Positions 28,995-37,452 of a stretch of 37,452 nt of DNA are shown piece after piece. The position numbers and the translations under genes were made by a program. Source of the DNA: Emcibacteraceae bacterium. GTDB lineage: Bacteria; Pseudomonadota; Alphaproteobacteria; Sphingomonadales; Emcibacteraceae. The notes under the pieces are model-generated. The model made no database searches, was not told the DNA's origin, and was given only the letters and a program-made list of their open reading frames with translations. Location of the stretch: assembly GCA_028281625.1 (NCBI GenBank), contig JANQJN010000139.1, positions 1 to 37,452 on the forward strand. The letters run 5' to 3'. Positions within the stretch are counted from its first letter, which is position 1. Each line of letters opens with the position of its first letter.

Positions 28995-30182
28995 CTATTC
29001 ATCAACCGTTATGCAATTCTTGAGTTCGTCAATAAAGCGACTAACTTCGTCTTCATCGTTATAATAGTGAACCGACGCGCGCACCAAATTAGGTAATCTA
29101 TTTTTGTTGGCATCAAGAAGCGTGCTGTTGGGCTCTGAAACGCTTGTGTTGATGTGTTTTTCTCTCAGGGCTTGGACAATGTCGGCCGCTTCATAGCCTT
29201 CCATATGAAATGTCACAATGCCACATTGATTTTCGCTTATTGTATGGGTCTTTATGCCGCAAATGGCTTGGAGCTTTTCACGAAGAAGCCCGGCAAGCTC
29301 ATCAATGCGTGCCTGGATATTCTCAAGTCCAATTTCAAGCGCGTAGTCAACAGCTGCGCCAAAGCCGAGCATGGCCGCATAGTTATATTCCCAATTTTCG
29401 AAACGTCGGGCATCGGGGCTTAGTTTGTAGCTACTTGCATCTTTCCAAACCGCACTGCGCAGGTCAACAATGGGTGGATGGAGTTTCTCTATCACTGACT
29501 TTCGGACGTAGAGAAACCCAATGCCGCGTGGACCACGCAAATATTTGCGGCTGGTTGCGGAGAGCATATCGCAACCAATTTCATCCACATCCAGCGGCAT
29601 TTGTCCCGCTGACTGACAAGCGTCAACCAAAAACAAAATGTTATATTTGCGGGCAACTTTTCCAAGTTCCGCGACTGTGTTGACCAAGCCGCTGTTTGTG
29701 GGGACATGCGTTGCTGAAATGAGCTTAACATTCTCATCAATCATATCCTCGAGGATATCCAGGCACAAATTGCCATCCTCACCACTTGGAATCACTTCGA
29801 TTGAAACGCCTTTGTCGCGGGCCATGTGAAGATAAGCGATGTAGTTTGAAACATACTCCGCTTCAACCGTAAGAATACGGTCACCCGATTTAAAATCGAT
29901 GGCGTAAAACGCCATAGCCCATCCCACCGTCGCATTTTCGACGATAGCGATTTCGGCAGGATCCGCACGAACCAGTTTGGCAATAGATGCATAAACAGCA
30001 TCAATCTTGTCCTTTGCATGTGCCATGGCTTCATAGCCGCCTATACTCGCTTCTAGTTTGAGATGAGCGATTTGTGCGTCAAGCACCTGCCTTGGCATGA
30101 GCGATGAGCCAGCGTTATTGAAATGAATGACATTCTTCTTACCGGGTGTATCGGTATATATTTTTTCTTTATCAAGAGCCAT
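28995..30182 (-). CDS. Class V aminotransferase-fold PLP enzyme
   Basis: A 395-residue fold-type I PLP protein of the class V group (cysteine desulfurase, isopenicillin N epimerase-like). The start FNNAGSSLMP is the substrate-binding loop of this group. D187 and Q190 in VDACQSAGQ contact the cofactor ring, and K213 in TSRKYLRGPRGIGF is the expected PLP lysine. No cysteine is found in a desulfurase-type active-site loop, so a lyase, epimerase or desulfurase-like C-S cleavage role is possible but the substrate is unknown. It is divergent from the amidase gene across a 109-base gap. The Shine-Dalgarno sequence (GAGAA) is weak. Confidence 0.9.
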   Translation of the reverse strand: MALDKEKIYTDTPGKKNVIHFNNAGSSLMPRQVLDAQIAHLKLEASIGGYEAMAHAKDKIDAVYASIAKLVRADPAEIAIVENATVGWAMAFYAIDFKSGDRILTVEAEYVSNYIAYLHMARDKGVSIEVIPSGEDGNLCLDILEDMIDENVKLISATHVPTNSGLVNTVAELGKVARKYNILFLVDACQSAGQMPLDVDEIGCDMLSATSRKYLRGPRGIGFLYVRKSVIEKLHPPIVDLRSAVWKDASSYKLSPDARRFENWEYNYAAMLGFGAAVDYALEIGLENIQARIDELAGLLREKLQAICGIKTHTISENQCGIVTFHMEGYEAADIVQALREKHINTSVSEPNSTLLDANKNRLPNLVRASVHYYNDEDEVSRFIDELKNCITVDE

Positions 30183-30291
30183 ATTCTGATTCTCATAAAC
30201 AACAGGAAAGGCACTAGATCACAAAAATTCCCCTTCCTCAAACGAATTATTTCGGTTAGCATCACTGAAAAATAAGAATGAGGTACGCTAA

Positions 30292-31869
30292 GTGCTTAAG
30301 TCATTTATAACCTGTATGTTCTTTTTACTTGGTGTGACCTTCAGTCATGCACAAAATTTCCAGTTTGTTGAAGCGACAATTGATGAGTTACAGCGTGCTA
30401 TAACATCAGGTGAAATGACATGCCGGCAGATTGTTTCAGGATATCTTGACCGGATCAGCGTTTATGATCAGGAAACAAAATTAAACGCGATCACCGTTAT
30501 CAACCGCAGCGCACTGAACAAAGCAGATGAAATTGACGCTGCGCTCGCAGCGGGAGAACCGCTGGGACCACTGTTTTGCGCGCCCATTCTGGTTAAAGAT
30601 AATTATGACACTCATGACCTGCCGACCACGGGTGGGTCCATTGCCATGATGAACAATTATCCGCCGGATGATGCTTTTATGGTTCAGAAACTTCGTGAAG
30701 CGGACGCGATTGTGCTGGCAAAAACCAATATGGCGGAATGGGCCTTTAGTCCACGCCAGACAACCAGTTCATCTTACGGAACAACCGCAAATGCATATGA
30801 TCTAACGCGTGTTCCGGCCGGATCCAGTGGCGGCACGGCATCCGGCGTCGCGGCAAGTTTTGGCGTTGCGGGCTTGGGCACAGATACAGGTAACAGTATC
30901 CGAGGACCTTCGTCGCATCTCGCACTTTTTGGAATTCGTTCCACCATCGGGCTTACCAGTCGGGATGGTGTCATCCCACTGGCGTGGGACCGAGATATCG
31001 CGGGCCCGATGACCCGCACAGTCACAGATGGCGCGAAAATATTCAATGTGGTGGCGGGGTACGATCCGAAGGATGCCATGACGGAGCTTGGCGGCAATAA
31101 GCGGAAAGAGGATTACACACAGTTTTTAAATGAAGGCGGGCTAAAAGGAAAAAAGATTGGCGTGGTAAGAGATCTTGTTTTTACACCAGATGCCGATCCA
31201 GCGATTACAGCACTTTTTATCCAGGCGATTGAGGACTTAAAGCGCGGTGGAGCGACGATTATAGATCCGTTTGAGATCGATAATTTTGTTGCGCATCAAC
31301 AAGCGGAGAATTTCTGCCCCAGATTTAGATATGATATGCACGAGTATTTAAAAAGCCTCGGTGATAACGCACCTGTGAAAGATGTAATGGAAATTTATGA
31401 AGCGGGTGCATTTTCCGCTTATATCAAAGGCGGACTTGAGTATTTTGGCTCAGGCCCATTGGATGTTCATCCAAATGATCAAAGTCCGCCCTGTATGGAA
31501 TTTCCAAATCATGAAGGCAGGAACGCGTTTAAATCAGACGTTGAAGCGGCGATGGATAAATATGATGTCGACGCAATCATTTATCCCAGCTGGACCAATC
31601 CGCCAGCACCACTGATGACCGCTGATGAGGATTATAAAGGCGATAACAGTCAGATTATTGCGCCAGCAACAGGTATGCCTGCGGCTACGGTGCCCATGGG
31701 CTTTAGCCACGGTAATCTGCCCGCTGGCCTCCAGATTTTAGCGCGGGATTATCAGGAAGATATTTTATTCGAGATCGCTTATGCATATGAGCAACTAACT
31801 AAACACCGAAAACCGCCCCGGCGATTTCCGGAAATTGAAAAAGTAACAAAATTTGCAAAATTAAAATGA
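30292..31869 (+). CDS. Exported amidase (amidase-signature family)
   Basis: A 525-residue enzyme. The GTG start has GAGG eight bases upstream, and residues 1-20 are a signal peptide ending SHA-Q, so the enzyme is predicted to be periplasmic. The Ser-cisSer-Lys triad of the amidase-signature family is complete: K102 (PILVKDNYD), S178 (AGSSGG) and S202 (GTDTGNSIRGPSS), with the same 24-residue Ser-Ser spacing as in other members. The nucleophile motif reads D-T-G-N-S instead of D-T-G-G-S, a variant found in a subgroup of bacterial amidases. It hydrolyses carboxamides; the specific substrate is unknown. The fhs gene starts 12 bases after its stop, implying co-transcription. Confidence 0.92.
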   Translation: MLKSFITCMFFLLGVTFSHAQNFQFVEATIDELQRAITSGEMTCRQIVSGYLDRISVYDQETKLNAITVINRSALNKADEIDAALAAGEPLGPLFCAPILVKDNYDTHDLPTTGGSIAMMNNYPPDDAFMVQKLREADAIVLAKTNMAEWAFSPRQTTSSSYGTTANAYDLTRVPAGSSGGTASGVAASFGVAGLGTDTGNSIRGPSSHLALFGIRSTIGLTSRDGVIPLAWDRDIAGPMTRTVTDGAKIFNVVAGYDPKDAMTELGGNKRKEDYTQFLNEGGLKGKKIGVVRDLVFTPDADPAITALFIQAIEDLKRGGATIIDPFEIDNFVAHQQAENFCPRFRYDMHEYLKSLGDNAPVKDVMEIYEAGAFSAYIKGGLEYFGSGPLDVHPNDQSPPCMEFPNHEGRNAFKSDVEAAMDKYDVDAIIYPSWTNPPAPLMTADEDYKGDNSQIIAPATGMPAATVPMGFSHGNLPAGLQILARDYQEDILFEIAYAYEQLTKHRKPPRRFPEIEKVTKFAKLK

Positions 31870-31881
31870 AAGTAAGGGAAA

Positions 31882-33564
31882 ATGGGTACAGACTATAAAA
31901 GCGATATTGAAATCGCACGCGAAGCAACAGCAAAACCGATTGAAGAAATTGCAGCAAAATTGGATATTCCAGAAGATGCACTTGTGCGCTACGGCCACGA
32001 CAAGGCGAAAGTAAACCTGGATTACATTGATGGTATTCAGGATCGCCCTGACGGGAAGCTTATTTTGGTGACTGCAATTACGCCAACACCAGCCGGTGAG
32101 GGCAAGACAACCACCACTGTTGGCCTTGGAGATGGCCTTAATAAAATCGGTAAAAAAGCGATGATCTGTATTCGCGAACCTTCCCTTGGTCCTTGCTTCG
32201 GAATGAAGGGCGGTGCGGCAGGTGGTGGCTACGCGCAGGTGATCCCGATGGAAGATATCAATCTTCATTTTACTGGTGATTTTCACGCGATTACCTCCGC
32301 CAATAACCTGCTGGCAGCCATGATCGATAATCACAATTACTGGGGCAACAGCACCGGACTTGATAACCGCCGTATCAGTTGGCGCCGGGTGATGGATATG
32401 AATGATCGCTCCCTTCGTGATATCGCAACATCGCTGGGCGGTGTCGCCAATGGTTTCCCACGTGAGGGCGGCTTTGACATCACGCCAGCATCAGAAGTGA
32501 TGGCGATATTCTGCCTTGCAAGCAGTCTTGATGATTTGCGCCGAAGAATTGGTAAAATCGCTATTGGCCAAACCCGCGAGCGAAAGACAATTTATGCCCG
32601 TGAAATAAAAGCAGACGGTCCAATGACAGTGCTTCTTAAGGACGCGATCCAGCCGAACCTTGTTCAAACGCTGGAACATAATCCGGCCTTCATTCACGGT
32701 GGTCCGTTTGCCAACATCGCTCACGGTTGTAACACCGTGATGGCAACTAAAACCGCCCTTAAAATGGCCGATTATGTGGTCACAGAAGCCGGTTTTGGCG
32801 CTGACCTCGGTGCTGAGAAGTTCTTCGATATTAAATGCCGCAAAGCTGGTCTAAAGCCGGACGCCGTTGTGCTTGTCGCCACCGTTCGTGCGCTAAAAAT
32901 GCATGGTGGTGTGGGTAAGGATGATCTTGGAACCGAAAATGTCGATGCGGTTCATAAAGGACTTGCGAACCTTGAGCGCCATGTTGAGAACATCAAGAAA
33001 TATAACGTAAGCCCCGTCGTGGGCATTAACCGCTTCCCAACTGACACAGATGCTGAAATCGCGGCTGTGGTTGAGGCTTGCGCTAAAGTTGGTATTCGCG
33101 CGGTGGAAAGTTATCACTGGGCCCATGGCAGTGACGGAAGCTCTGATCTTGCACAGGCGGTGGTTGAGGTAATCGATGAAGGAAAATCTGATTTCTCCGT
33201 CCTATACCCGGATAACTACAGCCTGATGTCCAAAATTGAGATCATCGCCAAGGAAATTTACCGCGCCGATGAAGTTTTTGCCGATCAGAAAATACGTAAT
33301 CAGCTCAAAGATTTGGAGAGAGAAGGCTTTGGCGATTTGCCGATTTGTGTGGCAAAAACGCAGTATAGTTTCTCTACTGACCCAGCCCTGAAAGGGGCGC
33401 CCACTGGATATGGCATCCCGATCCGTGAAGTAAGGCTCTCAAATGGTGCTGAATTCGTTCTGGTCGTGACTGGTGCCATTATGACCATGCCTGGGCTGCC
33501 GCGTGTACCAGCGGCCGAAGCAATTGAGATTGATGAAAACGGGCTGGTTCAGGGGCTTTTCTAG
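31882..33564 (+). CDS. fhs: Formate--tetrahydrofolate ligase
   Basis: A 560-residue enzyme that joins formate to tetrahydrofolate at the cost of ATP, giving 10-formyl-THF. The ATP-binding loop [20 protein letters not shown] is at about residues 67-86. [21 protein letters not shown] and [15 protein letters not shown] are hallmark sequences. The length is normal. AAGG precedes the ATG. Located after an amidase and before a TRAP/molybdenum hydroxylase operon, it could recover formate made during catabolism as well as supply one-carbon units (inference). Confidence 0.97.
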   Translation: MGTDYKSDIEIAREATAKPIEEIAAKLDIPEDALVRYGHDKAKVNLDYIDGIQDRPDGKLILVTAITPTPAGEGKTTTTVGLGDGLNKIGKKAMICIREPSLGPCFGMKGGAAGGGYAQVIPMEDINLHFTGDFHAITSANNLLAAMIDNHNYWGNSTGLDNRRISWRRVMDMNDRSLRDIATSLGGVANGFPREGGFDITPASEVMAIFCLASSLDDLRRRIGKIAIGQTRERKTIYAREIKADGPMTVLLKDAIQPNLVQTLEHNPAFIHGGPFANIAHGCNTVMATKTALKMADYVVTEAGFGADLGAEKFFDIKCRKAGLKPDAVVLVATVRALKMHGGVGKDDLGTENVDAVHKGLANLERHVENIKKYNVSPVVGINRFPTDTDAEIAAVVEACAKVGIRAVESYHWAHGSDGSSDLAQAVVEVIDEGKSDFSVLYPDNYSLMSKIEIIAKEIYRADEVFADQKIRNQLKDLEREGFGDLPICVAKTQYSFSTDPALKGAPTGYGIPIREVRLSNGAEFVLVVTGAIMTMPGLPRVPAAEAIEIDENGLVQGLF

Positions 33565-33596
33565 GCGCAAGCGGAATTCCCTATAGATATATTGAA

Positions 33597-33622
33597 TTCA
33601 TCTTAAAATTGGCTAAGATGAA
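33597..33622. promoter_or_regulatory. Inverted repeat upstream of the TAXI-TRAP operon
   Basis: A nine-base perfect inverted repeat (33597-33605 with 33614-33622) with an eight-base spacer lies 50 bases before the chosen start of the TAXI protein. No T run follows, so it is more likely an operator or mRNA leader hairpin than a terminator of fhs. It also covers the first alternative start codons of the downstream frame, which argues for the later start. Confidence 0.35.
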
Positions 33623-33671
33623 AATGATATGTTGTTACAAAAACAAGACTATAGGGAAACAAGATCAGCAT

Positions 33672-34688
33672 ATGGAAAGAACAGTCAGAAAATTTAGTGT
33701 ATTTTGCCTGGCAATGGTGCTTGTGGTGACGTCTGCTGTACCCACAGATGCAGCGCGGCGTCAATTTGTAATTGGTACCGGTTTTGTCGGCAGCTCCATG
33801 CATGCTCTTGGTACCGTTATGGCGAAGCACATGCAGCAGAATCTGCGTATGAGGGTGACTGCTAGACCTCATGTTGGACCAAGTGCATTTATTCCACTGA
33901 TCAATAATGGTGAGATCGAAATGGGCCTCTCCTCAATGGGGGAGGCCAGTGTCTCTTATCGCGGCATTGATACCGAACCCAAAAAGAATATCCGTACAGT
34001 CGCTCGCATGCTTGCGATGCCCTTTGCATTTGTGGTGCGCGAAGATTCCGATATTCGCAACATATCTGATCTTCGCGGCAAAAAAGTGGTGCTTGATTTC
34101 GCTGCGGCACAAGCGCTTACCGATATGTCTCAAACAATGCTGGATGCAGCAGGATTAAGCCGTGATGATATTGAAGTTGTTACGGTTTCTGGTGTGGGTC
34201 CGGGTGTTGAGGCAGTGGTGGAGGGTAATGCGGACGCTGCGCCCGCAAGTGTGAGCATGTCCGCCGTTCGAAAGGCAGATGCCTCCGTAGGAATTCGGGT
34301 GCTAAACTTGGCCGCTGATGATTATGAAGACAGGATGGGTGACCCGGTCTCAGCAGGTATCAGAGCTTTTTCAGTGGAAGAAGGAACTTTTCCCGGTGTG
34401 GATGCTGCAATGCGCATTTTTGCGCTGGATATTTTTTTGGTCGTACCGGCGGAACTGGAAGCGGAAGATGTGAATAAAATTCTTGATGTGCTTCATAACA
34501 ACTGGGCCGATATACAGAAGGATTATGCCGGTCTTTCTGCTTTTGATCCGAGTGGTTTCGTTCATCCATCTCAAACTGTTCCTTATCATCCCGCTGCAAT
34601 TGAATATTTTAAATCCGGCAAAGGTTTAGCCACGTGGGACAACGAAGCCGAAAGAAGAAATCAACAGCTAGTCGATGTCTGGAATTAA
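33672..34688 (+). CDS. TAXI-family TRAP transporter solute-binding protein
   Basis: The chosen start gives 338 residues, with a signal peptide MERTVRKFSVFCLAMVLVV followed by TSAVPTDAA. The frame is open back to TTG 33609, but the extra residues (MAKMKMICCY...) do not look like a signal and overlap the inverted repeat. The mature protein begins FVIGTGFVGSSMHALGTVMA and contains EMGLSSMGEAS and the DLRGKKVVL segment, all typical of TAXI solute receptors, which capture organic acids such as glutamate or 2-oxo acids in the periplasm for a TRAP permease. The permease gene follows after six bases. AGGG is present but 15 bases upstream, so the ribosome-binding site is not ideal. The substrate is unknown. 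Confidence 0.9.
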   Translation: MERTVRKFSVFCLAMVLVVTSAVPTDAARRQFVIGTGFVGSSMHALGTVMAKHMQQNLRMRVTARPHVGPSAFIPLINNGEIEMGLSSMGEASVSYRGIDTEPKKNIRTVARMLAMPFAFVVREDSDIRNISDLRGKKVVLDFAAAQALTDMSQTMLDAAGLSRDDIEVVTVSGVGPGVEAVVEGNADAAPASVSMSAVRKADASVGIRVLNLAADDYEDRMGDPVSAGIRAFSVEEGTFPGVDAAMRIFALDIFLVVPAELEAEDVNKILDVLHNNWADIQKDYAGLSAFDPSGFVHPSQTVPYHPAAIEYFKSGKGLATWDNEAERRNQQLVDVWN

Positions 34689-34694
34689 TAGGCT

Positions 34695-36599
34695 GTGAGC
34701 GAAACAACTTCTCAAAACACAAGTGGTTCGCTTAACTTATTGAATTTGTTTCTATTCGGGCTTCCTACACTGATTGGAATTCTCTGGATCATGGGTGTAC
34801 CCATGCAGCTAGGTATTGCAGTGCTCGATGGAAATTACCTAGCGTTCTTGATCGCATTTGCACTCGCTGCGTCATTTATATACTGGCCATACGGAAAATC
34901 AGCCGGATTGATCGATTACGCGCTCGCAATTGTCGGTGCCGCCGTTTGGCTTCTTTGCGCGTATAACTATGAAGCATGGCTCCTAAGTCAGCATGAGCGA
35001 GGCGTCTTTAAAGTAACTTCAGCCATTGTGGCTATTTTTTTACTTTGTGAAGGGGTGCGCAAAACGGCAGGCAACGGCATGGCTGGCGTGGTGCTTGCGT
35101 CGCTCCTGTATGGGCTTTTTGGGCATAATGCACCGGGCATTTTCGAAGGTGCGCAAAATGATCCCGATCAGTTGTTTGTCTATCTTTATACAGATGGCAG
35201 CGCAGTGCTTGGATTTATCATCATGGTAGCAGGAACACTGATATTAGGTTTTCTGGTGCTTGGTCAGGTCATGCAGGCAAGTGGTGCCACAACATTCTTT
35301 TCAGATATAGCAACGGCGGCAATTGGAAAGCGCCGTGGTGGTCCGGCGAAAGTATCTGTGGTTGGAAGTTCGCTTATGGGGACGGTAAGCGGTGCAACGG
35401 TTGCTAACATTATGTCGACGGGGATGGTGTCAATCCCGCTGATGAAAAGAAACGGATTTAAGGGTTCTATGGCCGCGGGGATTGAGGCTGTTGCTTCAAA
35501 CGGAAGTCAGCTTGCGCCACCTGTGATGGGAGCTACGGCCTTCATCATTGCGGAATATTTGGAGCTGCCATACCCCACCATTGTTGCCGCGGCGATTATT
35601 CCAGCGATTGTTTATTATCTTTTCCTTTTCTGTCAGATTGATTTCTACGCCCGCGTCAATGGAATGGAAGGCTTAAAAGACGATGAAGTTCCCAACATGG
35701 CCGAGGTCTTGAAGGCGGGATGGATTTTTATACTTCCGCTTGCGGTGTTGATATTTTACTTGTTTGTGCTTGCATTTAATCCTGCAAAATCAGCGCTTTA
35801 TGCTACGTTGTCGTTGCTTATTTTGGCGCTTGTTAAATTCAGAAAAATGCCAACCTTTGCAATGCTTTACGATCTTATCGTCCAGCTTGGAAAGCCCTTT
35901 ACAATGCTGGTGATGATTTGTGCGGGCGCAGGGGTAATTATTGGCGTGATTAATATGAGTGGACTTGGGTTTAGTCTCGCGCTCGCGCTGAGCGACGTGG
36001 GGGCAGCATATGGTTTGTTTGTGATGCTGTTGCTCACCGCCTTTATATCCATCATCCTCGGCATGGGAATGCCTACATCAGCCGTATATATCATTGTCGC
36101 CATGCTTCTGGCACCGAGCATTGCCGATATGGGTGTGCCACTGATTGCCGCCCATTTCTTTGTCTTTTACTTTGGTCTCGCATCCTTCCTGACGCCGCCG
36201 GTGGCAATTGCGTCCTATGCAGCAGCGAGCCTTGCCAAAGCGGACCTTAAGGAAACCAGTATCGCGGGGCTTAAGCTTGGACTATCGGCCTTCATCATTC
36301 CGTTTTATTTTATCTATAACCCGGAAATACTGATGATTGGAACCTGGCAGGAAATAGCGATATCAGGTCTTATTCTCGCGCTTGCGGGCGTGCTACTGGC
36401 CCGGGCGCTAACCTTCTTCGGAAGTGCTGGTGAGAAGACGAATTTATATGGTATAATTGATCTAGTAGCCTGTTTGGTGGTGGGAACGTCCACCCTTTGG
36501 CTTGGGAAGGGGAGCGTATTCATATACGCGATTGTTTTAATTGGGGTGATTGCCATTTATGCCGGCAATCATAATTTAAAATTTGAACAACAAAATTAA
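34695..36599 (+). CDS. TRAP transporter permease, fused DctQ-DctM type
   Basis: A 634-residue membrane protein that joins the small four-helix and large multi-helix TRAP subunits in one chain, as is usual with TAXI receptors. The N-terminal ~180 residues hold four or five helices (DctQ-like). From about residue 180 the DctM-like part contains FSDIATAAIGKRRGGPAKVSVVGSSLMGTVSGATVANIMSTG, AVASNGSQLAPPVMGATAF and LGMGMPTSAVYI, all strong family motifs. It uses an ion gradient to import the solute delivered by the TAXI protein. GTG at 34695 is the only reasonable start; the nearby AGG is too close to be a strong ribosome-binding site. The 2Fe-2S subunit gene starts 15 bases downstream. Confidence 0.94.
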   Translation: MSETTSQNTSGSLNLLNLFLFGLPTLIGILWIMGVPMQLGIAVLDGNYLAFLIAFALAASFIYWPYGKSAGLIDYALAIVGAAVWLLCAYNYEAWLLSQHERGVFKVTSAIVAIFLLCEGVRKTAGNGMAGVVLASLLYGLFGHNAPGIFEGAQNDPDQLFVYLYTDGSAVLGFIIMVAGTLILGFLVLGQVMQASGATTFFSDIATAAIGKRRGGPAKVSVVGSSLMGTVSGATVANIMSTGMVSIPLMKRNGFKGSMAAGIEAVASNGSQLAPPVMGATAFIIAEYLELPYPTIVAAAIIPAIVYYLFLFCQIDFYARVNGMEGLKDDEVPNMAEVLKAGWIFILPLAVLIFYLFVLAFNPAKSALYATLSLLILALVKFRKMPTFAMLYDLIVQLGKPFTMLVMICAGAGVIIGVINMSGLGFSLALALSDVGAAYGLFVMLLLTAFISIILGMGMPTSAVYIIVAMLLAPSIADMGVPLIAAHFFVFYFGLASFLTPPVAIASYAAASLAKADLKETSIAGLKLGLSAFIIPFYFIYNPEILMIGTWQEIAISGLILALAGVLLARALTFFGSAGEKTNLYGIIDLVACLVVGTSTLWLGKGSVFIYAIVLIGVIAIYAGNHNLKFEQQN

Positions 36600-36614
36600 T
36601 ATAGGTGGGGTTTC

Positions 36615-37079
36615 ATGGTTACATTCACTGTAAACGGCAAAAGTCATACGTTTGACGGCGATGAGGATATGCCGCTTCTTTGGTATCTTCGCGAAGATGC
36701 AAAATTAACAGGTACAAAATTTGGTTGCGGGATCGCAATGTGCGGCGCCTGCACAGTTCATATGGGAGGCATGGCGCAGCGATCTTGCTCGATCCCCATG
36801 GCCGCGGTGGATGGTGAAGACATCACAACCATAGAAGGATTAGGTTCTGTTGACCGGCTTCACGCGGTGCAGCGCGCCTGGATCGAAGAGGACGTGGCCC
36901 AATGCGGCTTCTGTCAGTCTGGTCAGATCATGGCGGTGGCGTCCTTCCTCAAGGATTTTCCAAATCCTACCGATCAGGATATCGATGATAATCATGATAA
37001 TCTGTGCCGCTGCGCAAGCTATGTGCGGATCAGGGCGGCCATACATCGCGCCGCAGGATACCTAAGGGGGGAGATTTAA
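36615..37079 (+). CDS. 2Fe-2S subunit of a molybdenum hydroxylase (xanthine dehydrogenase / isoquinoline oxidoreductase family)
   Basis: A 154-residue electron-transfer subunit. The plant-type 2Fe-2S cluster is bound by C38, C43, C46 and C58 (FGCGIAMCGAC...RSC), and the second cluster by C97, C100, C131 and C133 (QCGFC...NLCRC). The size and motifs match IorA-type small subunits of two-subunit hydroxylases that lack a FAD subunit. AGGTGG lies six bases before the ATG. The large-subunit gene begins one base after the stop. Electrons would pass from the molybdenum site of that partner to a membrane carrier. The TRAP permease is directly upstream in the same operon. Confidence 0.95.
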   Translation: MVTFTVNGKSHTFDGDEDMPLLWYLREDAKLTGTKFGCGIAMCGACTVHMGGMAQRSCSIPMAAVDGEDITTIEGLGSVDRLHAVQRAWIEEDVAQCGFCQSGQIMAVASFLKDFPNPTDQDIDDNHDNLCRCASYVRIRAAIHRAAGYLRGEI

Positions 37080-37080
37080 G

Positions 37081-37452
37081 ATGAACAATATGGACAGAAG
37101 AAAATTTCTTAAAGTTTCCGCTGCAGCTGGTGCCTTTGTCATCGCAACTCCAAACATCAGTTTTGCGCAGACCAATGCGGATGGAAGTTACGGCAACCTT
37201 GATAGCAATCTCGGTCTTTTTGTGCGAATTGATCTGGATAACACAGTATGTATTGGTTACACGGTTCCTGAAATGGGCTCTGGTGTCAGCACAGCGCTTC
37301 CAATGATCCTAGCTGAAGAGCTGGATGTGGATTTTGAACAAGTGAAGGTGGATAAGCTTCCGCCGCTGCTTCAGGAACGCGAAGGACGCAGAGGGCCTTA
37401 CGGGGACGCAAATTACAAAGACCATTCCATCTTCCAGGAAACCGGCGGCAGT
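37081..37452 (+). CDS. Molybdopterin-binding large subunit of the hydroxylase, Tat-exported, cut by the window end
   Basis: The frame is open to the last base; 124 codons are visible. The N-terminus MNNMDRRKFLKVSAAAGAFV carries a twin-arginine signal (RRKFLK, hydrophobic stretch, then SFA-Q), so the folded cofactor-containing enzyme should be exported to the periplasm. The mature start (GLFVRIDLDNTVCIGYTVPEMGSGVSTALPMILAEEL) is typical of IorB-type aldehyde oxidase/xanthine dehydrogenase large subunits. AAGGGGGGAG precedes the ATG; a second ATG at 37090 is an alternative start. It follows its 2Fe-2S partner by one base. The active-site part lies outside the window, so substrate and activity cannot be judged. 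Confidence 0.9.
   Translation, partial: MNNMDRRKFLKVSAAAGAFVIATPNISFAQTNADGSYGNLDSNLGLFVRIDLDNTVCIGYTVPEMGSGVSTALPMILAEELDVDFEQVKVDKLPPLLQEREGRRGPYGDANYKDHSIFQETGGS

Noticed and set aside
30892-30912. The D-T-G-N-S motif of the amidase as a damaged active site
   Set aside because: Lys, cis-Ser and nucleophile Ser are all present with normal spacing, and the Asn variant occurs in a regular subgroup of the family.

Overview
The window reads as chromosomal DNA of a moderately AT-rich, probably marine, alphaproteobacterium. The best evidence is the run alaC-like aminotransferase, homoserine dehydrogenase, class II fructose-bisphosphatase (glpX), recJ at 16646-22003, a gene order I associate with Alphaproteobacteria. 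Many envelope hydrolases, Na+-coupled amino-acid carriers and a TAXI-type TRAP transporter also fit a marine heterotroph. I cannot assign a genus. I see no insertion sequence, phage gene, CRISPR array or rRNA.

Layout. (1) 1-677: 3' part of a LysM/M23 envelope protein of NlpD/DipM type with lost metal ligands. (2) 750-8019: exported and membrane functions: a signal-peptide-bearing fumarylacetoacetase-family protein (-), a divergent gamma-glutamyltransferase (+), a MATE exporter (+) and a large periplasmic M14 metallopeptidase (-). (3) 8174-13634: the least conventional block. Two divergent paralogues of the asparagine-synthase (ATP-PPi) family, both without a recognisable Cys glutaminase start, flank a PLP threonine/serine dehydratase and a gamma-carbonic-anhydrase-like hexapeptide protein. 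A small exported two-cysteine protein follows. (4) 13737-16525: a two-gene operon of amino-acid/Na+ symporters (AGCS and NSS families) closed by a hairpin terminator. (5) 16646-22003: the housekeeping amino-acid, sugar and DNA-repair run, ended by a terminator and followed by tRNA-Glu(UUC). (6) 22346-28441: a complete CzcCBA-type heavy-metal efflux operon on the minus strand, headed by a small exported protein in the CzcI position, with a palindrome just upstream and a strong terminator at its end. (7) 28677-30182: a small lipoprotein and a class V PLP enzyme (-). (8) 30292-37452: amidase and formate-tetrahydrofolate ligase, then a TAXI-TRAP solute-binding protein, a fused TRAP permease and the two subunits of a molybdenum hydroxylase (2Fe-2S subunit, then a Tat-exported large subunit cut by the window end).

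How they may work together. Gamma-glutamyltransferase, M14 peptidase, exported amidase and the symporters suggest that peptides and amides are broken down in the periplasm and the amino acids taken up with Na+. The TRAP carrier placed directly before a molybdenum hydroxylase suggests handling of one organic acid or N-heterocycle, and the nearby fhs could capture formate released by such catabolism (inference). No stretch over 300 bases lacks a gene. The longest gene-free gaps are 1908-2156 and 28442-28676; both hold palindromes listed below.

The strongest candidate for something undescribed is the asparagine-synthase-like pair and its neighbours (8174-13634). The sequence shows conserved ATP-binding loops but gives no direct clue to the substrate.
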